DNA of 64,000 nt from Flammeovirga sp. EKP202 (GTDB lineage Bacteria > Bacteroidota > Bacteroidia > Cytophagales > Flammeovirgaceae). A program made the translations under genes and the position numbers. Positions 1 through 7,771 of the stretch are shown here, in pieces. Where the stretch lies: positions 29,766-93,765 of the forward strand of contig NZ_JACVVP010000028.1 of assembly GCF_014534745.1 (NCBI RefSeq), written 5' to 3'. Each line of letters begins with the position of its first letter. Positions within the stretch are counted from its first letter, which is position 1. The notes beneath the pieces are model-generated. The model saw nothing but the letters and a program-made list of their open reading frames with translations, was not told the DNA's origin and did not search any database.

Positions 1-208
1 TGATAATAAGGGCATCAATCTTTTTTTCACTTATAATATTTCTTTCATAACCGATATTATATAGAATATCATAAGCGAAATATGCTCCTACTAATGCACA
101 AATCCCAGCACTGATTCCAGAGAGGCCACTCAAGGAGATAAACCGAGATGAACGGTTCATAATATCCTTGATTTCTTTTAAGTCGTTGATGTAATCTTGT
201 TCTTTCAT
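1..208 (-). CDS. Partial membrane protein (N-terminus only)
   Basis: Read on the minus strand, an ATG at 208-206 opens a frame that stays open to the window edge. It encodes a charged N-terminal helix (starting MKEQDYINDLKEIKD) followed by a hydrophobic segment rich in Gly, Ala and Ser that looks like a first membrane helix. The pattern resembles a conserved Bacteroidota membrane protein of unknown role that begins with a short cytoplasmic helix and a SSRFxSLSGLSG motif; this is from memory. A longer-starting frame over 69-260 is only an overlapping alternative. The rest of the gene lies outside the window, so neither length nor function can be judged. Confidence 0.6.
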   Translation of the reverse strand, partial: MKEQDYINDLKEIKDIMNRSSRFISLSGLSGISAGICALVGAYFAYDILYNIGYERNIISEKKIDALII

Positions 209-502
209 AAAAAGTACTTTGTAATTCAAAGTAAATAAATAAATTTTGAATTTTCAACATCCAATAGGAAAAGAGTTTTGTCCATTACCCAAACTCAACC
301 CCATGAAATGATTATTTCATATAACTACTTTACCATTTTATATAAAACTGAGCTCACGTTAAAACGTTAAAACATAGAAGTATAACACACTAATAATCAG
401 AATAAAACGAAAAATACAACAAAAATTATTTGTTGGAATAGGGGTAAATTTTCAACTGTGTGTCATCAGTATGTAGACTCTAAAATTAAATAAACAATAA
501 AA

Positions 503-1240
503 ATGAAAAACATATTCTTAATTCTACTAGGTTCAATTTTTTTCTTTTCAAGCTGTAATGAAAGAAACCTTAATGGTGTACCTTCACAAACCTTTGATCT
601 AGAATTTGAAGAGGAAATAAATGGCATTGAATTAAATATAGCTGGTGATGTAGTGATTGATCAAAATGATGCTCAATCTGTGGTGGTTGAAACTCAACAA
701 GAGGTGATGAACTATCTATCTTATAAGGTTGAAAACGGTACTTTAGTCATTGAACTAGATAAGAACTTTAGAAATTATGACTTCAAATTATACCTCAATG
801 TGACTTCACTTCAAAATGTGACTTTAAACGGAAGTGGCAGTATATTGGTACATGACTTAACATCTGATCAATTAAAGATCAAACTTGCAGGCAGTGGAAA
901 AATCGCTGTAGATGATGCCTCAAATGTTATCAATACTATTGATGCCCAACTTGATGGTTCTGGAAATATCAATATTGAAAAAATAGCTATTAATGCTATT
1001 TCGGTGAAAAGAACGGGTAGTGGAAATATTTCTTTATATGGTAACAGTCAAAAGTTAGATGCGAGATTGGATGGTTCTGGCAATCTGAAAGCTAGTCAAT
1101 TGATTACAAAAGACGTTACAGTTTCAAATACGGGTTCTGGTAATGTTCATGTTCATTGCGATGGTGTTTTATCCATCCGAAATTCAGGTAGTGGAACAAT
1201 CAAAGTAGAAGGAAATCCAACTTCCATTATACAATTATAA
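503..1240 (+). CDS. GIN-domain (DUF2807) lipoprotein
   Basis: Predicted envelope lipoprotein of 245 residues. The N-terminus is a lipoprotein signal with a FFSSC lipobox (Cys18). The mature part, about residues 33-240, consists of short repeats built around GSGN/GSGS turns (for example NGSGSI, DGSGNL, SGSGTI). This pattern is typical of the DUF2807 head GIN domain, a right-handed beta-helix often labelled putative autotransporter adhesin in Bacteroidota. No catalytic residues are visible, so a structural or adhesive surface role is inferred. It is monocistronic: a hairpin terminator follows at 1263-1299. Another, more diverged protein of this general style lies at 33878-34561 beside a GntR regulator. 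Confidence 0.85.
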   Translation: MKNIFLILLGSIFFFSSCNERNLNGVPSQTFDLEFEEEINGIELNIAGDVVIDQNDAQSVVVETQQEVMNYLSYKVENGTLVIELDKNFRNYDFKLYLNVTSLQNVTLNGSGSILVHDLTSDQLKIKLAGSGKIAVDDASNVINTIDAQLDGSGNINIEKIAINAISVKRTGSGNISLYGNSQKLDARLDGSGNLKASQLITKDVTVSNTGSGNVHVHCDGVLSIRNSGSGTIKVEGNPTSIIQL

Positions 1241-1262
1241 ATCATCAAAATATATCAAAGGC

Positions 1263-1299
1263 AACCCTTAAGTGAATGAAGCTTAGGGGTTCTTTGTTT
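1263..1299 (+). terminator. Intrinsic terminator after the GIN lipoprotein
   Basis: AACCCTTAAG (1263-1272) pairs with CTTAGGGGTT (1282-1291) with one G-U pair, followed by a T-rich tail on the plus strand. Confidence 0.7.
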
Positions 1300-1322
1300 A
1301 TAACAAATACACTATTTCTGAG

Positions 1323-1715
1323 TGTGAATATCAACCGCTATAAAAGGTGAAATGTTACTAACACTAGTCCATTTTATCAGCGTTAAAATTTAACTTTAGG
1401 AAAAGTAACTTTGAGTAAGTTTAACTCTTAAATAATTCACATCACAGTGAATAAGTAGATTTTCAAAATATTACTAACAATGTAAATAACTGACTAATAA
1501 TTATTTAAATGATTTACTCAAGAGTGTGAATTAAGTTATTCACATTACTAACATTCCATTTTTTGATTTCCAATCATTGATTTTATCCACGAAAACAAGA
1601 CTTATTCACAATTGCACTTATCAACAGGAGTTACCAACAATAATGTTGATAAAATAAAGAAACCTCTGCATTTCCAATCCTGAAAATACAGAGGTTTTTA
1701 CCATTATGTGAATAA
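1323..1715. other. DnaA-box cluster in a 488-bp gene-free gap; oriC candidate
   Basis: The gap 1241-1728 holds three exact TTATTCACA boxes (1536-1544 plus, 1602-1610 plus, 1707-1715 minus). It also holds about seven one-mismatch boxes, at 1323, 1433, 1446, 1525, 1583 (TTATCCACG), 1618 and 1644. They flank a very AT-rich stretch near 1460-1520 that could serve as an unwinding element. The box consensus TTATNCACA is the established DnaA site. The flanking genes converge on the gap and neither dnaA nor dnaN is nearby. rpoB at 12.5-16.4 kb would run head-on to a fork leaving this site, which argues against an origin. A DnaA-titration site is an alternative. Confidence 0.4.
1656..1699 (-). terminator. 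Terminator of the rluA-like/panB unit
   Basis: On the minus strand AAAACCTCTG pairs with CAGAGGTTT around a loop of about 17 nt, followed by a T-rich tail (TTTCTTTATTTT). It lies 30 nt past the pseudouridine synthase stop codon and overlaps the edge of the DnaA-box cluster. Confidence 0.7.
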
Positions 1716-1728
1716 GTACCTTCTTTTA

Positions 1729-2430
1729 TTAGATACTCGCTGCCATTTCTGTGAAGTTTCTCCACACATCATGATCAGGAAGTTTCGCTGTAAAACGTAC
1801 AGGCGTTTTTTTCACAGGATGTTCGAATTCCAATTCTCTTGCATGAAGGAAAATCAATTTACCTTTCATGATTCTTTTTGGAGCACCGTATTTCATATCA
1901 CCAACAATTGGAGAAGCAATGTTTCCTAGTTGTGCACGGATCTGATGTGAACGACCTGTCTTTGGAATTACTTCCAAGCAGTAGTTATCACCCACTCTTC
2001 CTAGCATTTGATAATACGTCTCTACATACTTACCACCTTTTTTCTCAGATTGGTAAACGTGTGAACGGTTCTTCTTAGGATCTTTCTTCATCCAGTTGAT
2101 CATTGTGTCCTCATCGTATTGAGGTTTTTTACCAACTAGAGCGATATATTTTTTTGTAATCTTATGGTCTTGAAAGATCTTCGCCATTCTTTCTGCCGCT
2201 TTTGAAGTACGGGCAAAAACAACAACACCACTTACAGGTCTATCCAAACGGTGAACAGGTGCTAAAAATACAGCACCGGGCTTATTGTATTTTTCTTTGA
2301 TATACTCTTTTACAATATCCAAAAGAGTTTCATCACCTGTTTCATCCCCTTGTACAAGAATACCTGGAGCTTTATTCACAACCACTAAATGATTGTCTTC
2401 ATAGATGACTTGTGATTGATCGATTTTCAT
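1729..2430 (-). CDS. RluA-family RNA pseudouridine synthase
   Basis: Isomerises uridine to pseudouridine in structured RNA; whether the target is rRNA or tRNA cannot be told from the sequence. The 233-residue protein has the family's N-terminal NKAPGILVQ strand (residues 19-27), the catalytic motif HRLDRPVSG with the nucleophilic Asp at residue 63, and the C-terminal GRSHQIRAQ motif. There is no N-terminal S4 RNA-binding domain, so this is the short RluA/TruC-like form. It starts 33 nt after panB on the same strand, so the two are probably cotranscribed, an adjacency I recall from other Cytophagales. A terminator at 1656-1699 closes the unit. Confidence 0.93.
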   Translation of the reverse strand: MKIDQSQVIYEDNHLVVVNKAPGILVQGDETGDETLLDIVKEYIKEKYNKPGAVFLAPVHRLDRPVSGVVVFARTSKAAERMAKIFQDHKITKKYIALVGKKPQYDEDTMINWMKKDPKKNRSHVYQSEKKGGKYVETYYQMLGRVGDNYCLEVIPKTGRSHQIRAQLGNIASPIVGDMKYGAPKRIMKGKLIFLHARELEFEHPVKKTPVRFTAKLPDHDVWRNFTEMAASI

Positions 2431-2463
2431 AGTTTCGAAATTTTAGACTAACTCAAAAATGAA

Positions 2464-3282
2464 TTAGTATTGTTCTTTTTCGTTCGGGAAATCTACCGCT
2501 TTCACATCTTGAATATAATGCTGAACAGCTTCAGTCATCATACCACCAATGTTGGCATATCTCCTTAAGAAACGTGGTTTAAAGTCTTGTGTAATACCTA
2601 GCATATCATGAACAACCAATACTTGTCCATCCACTCCAGAACCAGCACCAATACCGATCACCGGTATAGTCAACTCTTTTGCAACTCTTTCTGCTAATGC
2701 TGAAGGGATTTTTTCTAATACTAAGGCAAAACATCCTAATTCTTCTAACAGCTTGGCATCGTCAATTAATTTCTGAGCTTCAGCTTCTTCTTTTGCTCTT
2801 ACTGTATACGTACCAAACTTATAAATAGATTGAGGTGTTAATCCCAAATGTCCCATCACTGGAATACCAGCTGATAAAATTCTTTTTACAGAATCTTCAA
2901 TTTCTTTTCCTCCTTCCACTTTTACAGCATGTCCGCCTGACTCTTTCATGATACGGATCGCAGAGCGTAATGCTTCAGTTGAACTACCTTGGTAGCTACC
3001 AAAAGGAATGTCCACCACTACAAGCGCACGATCAACAGCGTTGACCACAGAAGTAGCGTGATAAATCATATGATCTAGAGTGATTGGTAAAGTTGTTTCA
3101 TTACCTGCCATCACATTGGATGCTGAATCACCTACTAAAATAACATCAATACCTGCACCATCAATAATCTTAGCCATCGAATAATCATAAGCGGTAAGCA
3201 TTGATATTTTCTCACCTCTTGCTTTCATTGCTGCTAATTGATGCGTAGTAACCTTTTTTATATCTGATTTATGGACTGACAT
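2464..3282 (-). CDS. panB: 3-methyl-2-oxobutanoate hydroxymethyltransferase (ketopantoate hydroxymethyltransferase)
   Basis: First committed step of pantothenate and coenzyme A synthesis: transfers a hydroxymethyl group from 5,10-methylene-tetrahydrofolate to 2-oxoisovalerate. The length, 272 residues, fits the family. Visible landmarks are the metal-binding GDSASN motif (Asp52), a second metal ligand in [10 protein letters not shown] (Asp91), the HLGLTPQS loop (145-152), the catalytic Glu190 in LVLEKIP, and the [14 protein letters not shown] stretch. No other pantothenate gene is adjacent; its partner in the transcript is the pseudouridine synthase 33 nt downstream. A TATATTTG box at 3426-3433 (minus strand) may be its -7 element, which would give a 5' UTR of roughly 135 nt. 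Confidence 0.97.
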   Translation of the reverse strand: MSVHKSDIKKVTTHQLAAMKARGEKISMLTAYDYSMAKIIDGAGIDVILVGDSASNVMAGNETTLPITLDHMIYHATSVVNAVDRALVVVDIPFGSYQGSSTEALRSAIRIMKESGGHAVKVEGGKEIEDSVKRILSAGIPVMGHLGLTPQSIYKFGTYTVRAKEEAEAQKLIDDAKLLEELGCFALVLEKIPSALAERVAKELTIPVIGIGAGSGVDGQVLVVHDMLGITQDFKPRFLRRYANIGGMMTEAVQHYIQDVKAVDFPNEKEQY

Positions 3283-3601
3283 TTGATTTTTATGTTAATA
3301 TGAATTCCTCCAAATATTCCTTCAATTATAACTTTTTACCAGTTGTTGCTGCTAATATTTAAGGACAACAATAAATAATAAAATTAATTTTGATGGGATA
3401 CTTTTATCTATTTCGAATTGATTTGCAAATATACGAAGTATCTGTTGATTCATAACAGTGATTAAGATCCACTAAACCCCTCTAACGGATGATCTTTGTC
3501 TTACTTTTTGTCAATAGTTCAAAATAAAACGAAGAACTATTGAAACTTGAACTTTTGATAACGTATCCTACTTAATTCAGATATAGATTGTATTTTCGGG
3601 C
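3283..3601. promoter_or_regulatory. Divergent promoter region panB / SDR
   Basis: A 319-bp gene-free gap. On the minus strand TATATTTG (3426-3433) matches the Bacteroidota -7 consensus TAnnTTTG exactly, but no good -33 TTG lies 19-21 bp upstream. Toward the SDR gene only weak matches are seen. No hairpin or repeat stands out. Confidence 0.35.
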
Positions 3602-4402
3602 ATGAATAAAATAATGAGGTTTGAAAATAAGGTTTGTTGGATCACAGGAGCGTCTTCTGGAATTGGAAAAGCAGTGACTTTATTACTAAGTCAGCAATCT
3701 CCTAAACTGATTCTTTCTGCTAGAAATCAAGAAAAATTAGAGGAAGTAAAAAAGGATATTGATCCAAAAGTAGAAGTAAGCATTTTACCTTTAGACCTTG
3801 CAGATAATAAAGAGGTTTTACATCAAAAAGCAGAGGAAGCTTATGCTATTCATCAAAAGATTGATTGTATTTTTCATATAGGTGGAATCAGTCAAAGAGC
3901 AGGTTTTGAAGAGACTTCTTATGCTACTTTTGAGCAAATCTTTAAAGTCAATTTTTGGGGACAGCTTTATCTCACCAAAGCCTCATTACCTTATCTCAGA
4001 GAAGTATCAAATCCCATTATAGTTTCCATTAATAGTGTTCAAGGAAAGTTCGGTGTTCCAGAAAGAACTGCTTACTCTTCTTCTAAACATGCACTCTTAG
4101 GTTTCTTTGATTCTTTAAGAGCCGAAAACGTCATACCAAATCTTCAAATCACCAATATTCTACCCGGATATGTGAAAACAGACCTTGCCAAAAATGCTCT
4201 TTTGGGCGATGGATCTACACAAGGTCATTTAGATGAAGGGAAAGAAGGAATTACGGTTGAAAAAGCGGCTCAAGATATTATAAAAGCAGTCACAAACGGA
4301 AAAAGTGAAGTGGTAATCGGCAGACCTAGGGAAAAAATGGCAGTATTAATCAAGCGTTTTTTACCGAAGGTATTTGAAGGATTGGTGAGTAATAAAAAAT
4401 AA
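3602..4402 (+). CDS. SDR family oxidoreductase
   Basis: NAD(P)-dependent short-chain dehydrogenase/reductase; the substrate is unknown. The 266-residue Rossmann protein shows the classical landmarks: TGASSGIG (15-22) for cofactor binding, Asn117 in KVNFWG, Ser145, and the catalytic Tyr158-x3-Lys162 pair (YSSSK). Arg41 after the second strand (SARNQEKL) favours NADP(H). The overall pattern, including the PGYVKTDLAKNA region, is closest to the DHRS7-like group in my recollection. An in-frame ATG four codons downstream (MRFENK) is an equally plausible start. The gene is monocistronic and converges on the LytTR operon, with only 15 nt between the stop codons. Confidence 0.92.
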   Translation: MNKIMRFENKVCWITGASSGIGKAVTLLLSQQSPKLILSARNQEKLEEVKKDIDPKVEVSILPLDLADNKEVLHQKAEEAYAIHQKIDCIFHIGGISQRAGFEETSYATFEQIFKVNFWGQLYLTKASLPYLREVSNPIIVSINSVQGKFGVPERTAYSSSKHALLGFFDSLRAENVIPNLQITNILPGYVKTDLAKNALLGDGSTQGHLDEGKEGITVEKAAQDIIKAVTNGKSEVVIGRPREKMAVLIKRFLPKVFEGLVSNKK

Positions 4403-4427
4403 CTTGAAGGCAGATATTTACTTCAAG
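4403..4427 (-). terminator. Hairpin between convergent genes
   Basis: CTTGAAG (4403-4409) and CTTCAAG (4421-4427) form a 7-bp stem that includes the LytTR stop codon. The T-rich tail is on the minus strand, so it ends the kinase/LytTR transcript. Confidence 0.6.
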
Positions 4428-5146
4428 AAATGCTTATTGATAAATTCCTGAAAGCTATCCTTATATTGATCACTCACTGGCAATACCACATCCCCACCAA
4501 AATAAATTCTATTTCTACTAATACTCACCATCTCATTCAGATTAACGATATAAGAACGGTGCACTCTCAAGAAGTTTTCTGAAGGAAGAAAATCCATCAC
4601 TTTCGTTAGACTAAACAAAATCATCAAAGGCTTTCCTTTCACAAGGTGGATTCGGATATAATCCTTCATTCCCTCAATGTATTTTATCTCCTCAAACTTT
4701 ATTCTGACAATTTTATAGTCGGTTTTGATAAATAGAAAATCGCTCTCTTTTTTTACGGTAGATTCTGTTTCTTCAATAGTTTTTGATTCAGAAAAATATC
4801 TTGATTTTGTCTTCTCTAATGATTTTGAAAATACTGGAAAGGAGATAGGCTTCACCAAATAATCAGCCGCATCTACCTGAAAACCTTCTACGGCAAATTC
4901 TCTATAAGCTGTCGTGAAAATCACCTTAGGAGGACTAGTTAATGACTTTACAAACTCCATCCCCGAGAGGTCTGGCATATTGATATCGATAAACATCAAA
5001 TCAACCTCTTCTTCATTCAAAAACTGAATGGCATTGATGGCACTCGTAAATGTTTTTATCAGTTGAAAAGAAGGGATTTTTTCCACATAACTTTGAATTT
5101 GTTTCAAAGCCAAGGGTTCATCATCTATGGCAATACATCTTATCAT
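4418..5146 (-). CDS. LytTR-type response regulator
   Basis: DNA-binding response regulator of 242 residues. The N-terminal receiver domain (1-118) has the acidic pair Asp8/Asp9, the phospho-acceptor Asp54 in FIDINMPDLSG, and the Lys in the LVKPIS motif. The C-terminal LytTR domain (about 133-240) contains KYIEGMKDYIRIH, FLRVHRSYIVNL and the ending typical of the family. It overlaps the upstream histidine kinase by 4 nt (ATGA), so both are translated from one message and form a cognate pair. Targets cannot be read from the sequence; the upstream DUF1566 lipoprotein gene may belong to the same transcript. Confidence 0.95.
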   Translation of the reverse strand: MIRCIAIDDEPLALKQIQSYVEKIPSFQLIKTFTSAINAIQFLNEEEVDLMFIDINMPDLSGMEFVKSLTSPPKVIFTTAYREFAVEGFQVDAADYLVKPISFPVFSKSLEKTKSRYFSESKTIEETESTVKKESDFLFIKTDYKIVRIKFEEIKYIEGMKDYIRIHLVKGKPLMILFSLTKVMDFLPSENFLRVHRSYIVNLNEMVSISRNRIYFGGDVVLPVSDQYKDSFQEFINKHFLK

Positions 5147-6210
5147 AATGGAATCTTTAGGTTTACTGTAAAAATGTCATTTTCCTGATTAAAATCTAAA
5201 GAATAATCATCACCAAACAACAGATCCAATCTTTTTTCTGTGTTCACCAAGCCAATTCCTGACCCTTTATTTTTCTTTTGATGCTGATGTATTCTGTTTG
5301 ATACAAAGAAATGCATTTGGTGATTGTCAATGGTATATTTTATATGAATAAAAGAAGGTTCATTATAGCTTACACCATACTTAAAGGCATTTTCAATTAA
5401 TGAAATCGTCAACAAAGGAGGAACTTCTACTTGAGGCAATTCATCAGGAATTTCCACTTTTAAATCAAAGTCATCCATCAAACGCAATTTCATCAAATCG
5501 ATATATCCTTTTATAAAATTAATCTCTTCTGAAAGCAAACTTTTAGACGATTGGGAATCATAGAGCATATAGTCCATCATCTGAGATAAACTAATGATGG
5601 CTTCTTGTGCCTTTTCCTTATCAAAATCAATTAATGCATGAATATTATTTAAAGTATTCATAAAGAAATGAGGGCTGATCTGCGTTTTCAGAAAAGCCAT
5701 TTTGTTAGCGATGTTTTCCTTCTCTGCCTTTAATTTATTTTGCTCCGATTTCGTCCATTTACTAAAAAATAAAAGACTAGAATCAAATCCAATCAACAGA
5801 ATACTCAGAATAATAAAATTGGCATAAGGAGGCACAAATTCTTTCTGTCTTATTATCTCATGATGAGGCGGATGCATAGGTGAAAAATGTTCTCTAGGTC
5901 TCATCCTTGGCAGGCGTTGATTTTCAAAATAAGTATGCAGATAATACACCACCACCGATAAAGCGATGATACTTATTCCTACAAGAATAAAGTACTTGAC
6001 CTTTTTATCCTTGAAAAAGAATTTCGGCATATAGTAAAAGTGATTGATAAGATAAACCATCAACAACACTGCATACTCTGCCCAAATTTTCTGAATGTGG
6101 CTCCACTTTATTCCATTCTCATAATCCCCAAACAACAAAGGCATAGAGAATAAAAGTAACCATACTAATGTGGTCAGAATAAATGGAACCTGATTAACCT
6201 GCTTCTGCAT
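5143..6210 (-). CDS. LytS-like sensor histidine kinase (His_kinase family)
   Basis: Membrane sensor kinase of 355 residues that should phosphorylate the LytTR regulator encoded immediately downstream. Four membrane helices are apparent (about 9-28, 46-62, 72-91 and 130-148), with a His/Pro-rich loop between the third and fourth (MRPREHFSPMHPPHH). The catalytic part follows: the H-box QISPHFFMNTLNNIH with phospho-acceptor His181, the N-box SLIENAFKYG, and the G-box GSGIGLVNTEKRL. This is the PF06580-type kinase without a separate HisKA domain. The His-rich loop could bind a metal (inference). A 7-bp tandem repeat lies in the 97-nt gap upstream. Confidence 0.95.
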   Translation of the reverse strand: MQKQVNQVPFILTTLVWLLLFSMPLLFGDYENGIKWSHIQKIWAEYAVLLMVYLINHFYYMPKFFFKDKKVKYFILVGISIIALSVVVYYLHTYFENQRLPRMRPREHFSPMHPPHHEIIRQKEFVPPYANFIILSILLIGFDSSLLFFSKWTKSEQNKLKAEKENIANKMAFLKTQISPHFFMNTLNNIHALIDFDKEKAQEAIISLSQMMDYMLYDSQSSKSLLSEEINFIKGYIDLMKLRLMDDFDLKVEIPDELPQVEVPPLLTISLIENAFKYGVSYNEPSFIHIKYTIDNHQMHFFVSNRIHQHQKKNKGSGIGLVNTEKRLDLLFGDDYSLDFNQENDIFTVNLKIPL

Positions 6211-6269
6211 TTTCTTTAAATATCTATATCATAGAACAAAGGGAAATAGGTAAGAAGAAGAAATTACTC

Positions 6270-6299
6270 TCTTACCTCTTACCTCTTACCTCTTACCTC
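6270..6299. repeat. Heptanucleotide tandem repeat (TCTTACC)4
   Basis: Four perfect copies of TCTTACC (6270-6297) plus a partial fifth lie between the stop codon of the DUF1566 lipoprotein gene and the start of the LytS-like kinase gene. Copy number may vary by slippage. Confidence 0.9.
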
Positions 6300-6307
6300 A
6301 AAATACT

Positions 6308-7594
6308 CTATTCAACATTTCTAACTAATCGAACATAATTATAAATTCTGATTGCATCACCTTGAGGACCAAAACCCTCTTCATAATCTGCCGGATCACC
6401 TGTTTTAGGATCACTTCTTTGTGAACCCGCACCATGAATATCTATCCATCCGTTCATATTTCCTAAACTTCTACCAAATGCTACATAAACTGCATTTCCT
6501 CCACCTTTATTCGCCATCGACTCGTGGGTAGTACTCGACCAATACCAAGGGAAATCTTCCTCCTCTCTTTCATTGATGATCGTTGTACATTCAAAAACAG
6601 GATCAATGGAAGCTGAATTATCTGTGGCTGGCGAACGGTTGTAATCTACAATACTCTGCAATTCTTTTGCATCCGGTAACCTCCAATCTGTATGACCTGC
6701 CAACTCACTATTTTCAGCATATTTCAATGCATCTTGCCATAAAATGGCCTCCGTATTATCAGCCGTTGCCCACATCAAACCTGTTGCTTTATCTGTTACC
6801 GTTCCATCACCATTATCAGTGTAGTCGTTTTGCCCATAAGTAGCATTTCCTCTTACCAATAAGTAATTAAAAGCCTTATCACCACTTCCATGTGGATTCC
6901 TAGTACCGTAACCTTTAATACGACCATCTGCGAAGTTGACACCAAAAACTAACGTTTCTACTTCTTTACTCACATAAATATTGGTTGTTGCACATTGCAT
7001 ATCGATCAATCTTTCACCTGCACTTACATCTCCATAAGCAAACTCAAAAGTATTGTTATCAATAAAAGGCGTTAAACCTGTGCCCGAAGTACTTTCGGGA
7101 GCAATATCTTTTCCACTATATAAGATCAATGAGTACATCTCTTTGATGGTAGGTACCCTCCAATCAGAATAGCCTGCATAAGTGAAACCGTTTTCTACTA
7201 AAGCCAGGATTTCATTGTAAGTCAGCTTATCATTGACATCAATTGTTCCATCTTCATTATGATCAAAGCTTTGTTGCCACATTAAGCCGGTCACATTATC
7301 AGTTACCGTTCCATCGTTATTATCTGTATAAGAAGGTGTATTCCCCAAATAATTCGCATTTTGACCATAAAAGTCGCTTCCTTCCACTTGTAGTGTGGTT
7401 GATTGTGAATTATTAAAAAAAGTGGTTTGATTCGTTCCAACAATAGGGTAACCTGAAATATCAGGAAGGTTTTCAATGGGATTTTCGATAATCTCCTCTT
7501 CTGTTTCATCCTCTTTAGAGCATGCAGTGAAGCCTAAAAATTGAAAGGCAAGAAATACTGTTAGTAGGCTTAGTTTAAAAATAGATTTGTTCAT
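6308..7594 (-). CDS. Lipoprotein with two Lcl_C/DUF1566 repeats
   Basis: Predicted surface lipoprotein of 428 residues with a signal peptide and lipobox (GFTAC, Cys25) followed by an acidic linker. Two copies of the Lcl_C/DUF1566 unit follow: each opens with the signature D-N-x-DGTVTD-x-xTGLMW and later carries a GYSDWRVPTIKE or GHTDWRLPDAKE motif. The unit is known from legionella collagen-like protein C-termini and many bacterial surface proteins and is thought to act in binding; no enzyme motif is visible. The gene lies 97 nt upstream of the LytS/LytTR pair on the same strand, so cotranscription is possible but unproven. Confidence 0.88.
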   Translation of the reverse strand: MNKSIFKLSLLTVFLAFQFLGFTACSKEDETEEEIIENPIENLPDISGYPIVGTNQTTFFNNSQSTTLQVEGSDFYGQNANYLGNTPSYTDNNDGTVTDNVTGLMWQQSFDHNEDGTIDVNDKLTYNEILALVENGFTYAGYSDWRVPTIKEMYSLILYSGKDIAPESTSGTGLTPFIDNNTFEFAYGDVSAGERLIDMQCATTNIYVSKEVETLVFGVNFADGRIKGYGTRNPHGSGDKAFNYLLVRGNATYGQNDYTDNGDGTVTDKATGLMWATADNTEAILWQDALKYAENSELAGHTDWRLPDAKELQSIVDYNRSPATDNSASIDPVFECTTIINEREEEDFPWYWSSTTHESMANKGGGNAVYVAFGRSLGNMNGWIDIHGAGSQRSDPKTGDPADYEEGFGPQGDAIRIYNYVRLVRNVE

Positions 7595-7771
7595 GATGAT
7601 TGATCTTTAAGATTAATGTTAATCAAAAATACATTCAACGCTCATGTTCTAGAAGTGTAATCTACCAATTGAAGGTTTTTATCGACGAATTAAAGTTTAT
7701 TATAAATCAGCCCATCATTCTTCATTAATCACTCTTTTTCTTAACTTTAAACTTCAATTTCAAGACAGATA

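Noticed and set aside
69..260. A 63-residue minus-strand frame at the left edge
   Set aside because: The overlapping frame starting at 208 has the sequence of a known-looking membrane protein and runs off the edge; the 63-residue frame has none.
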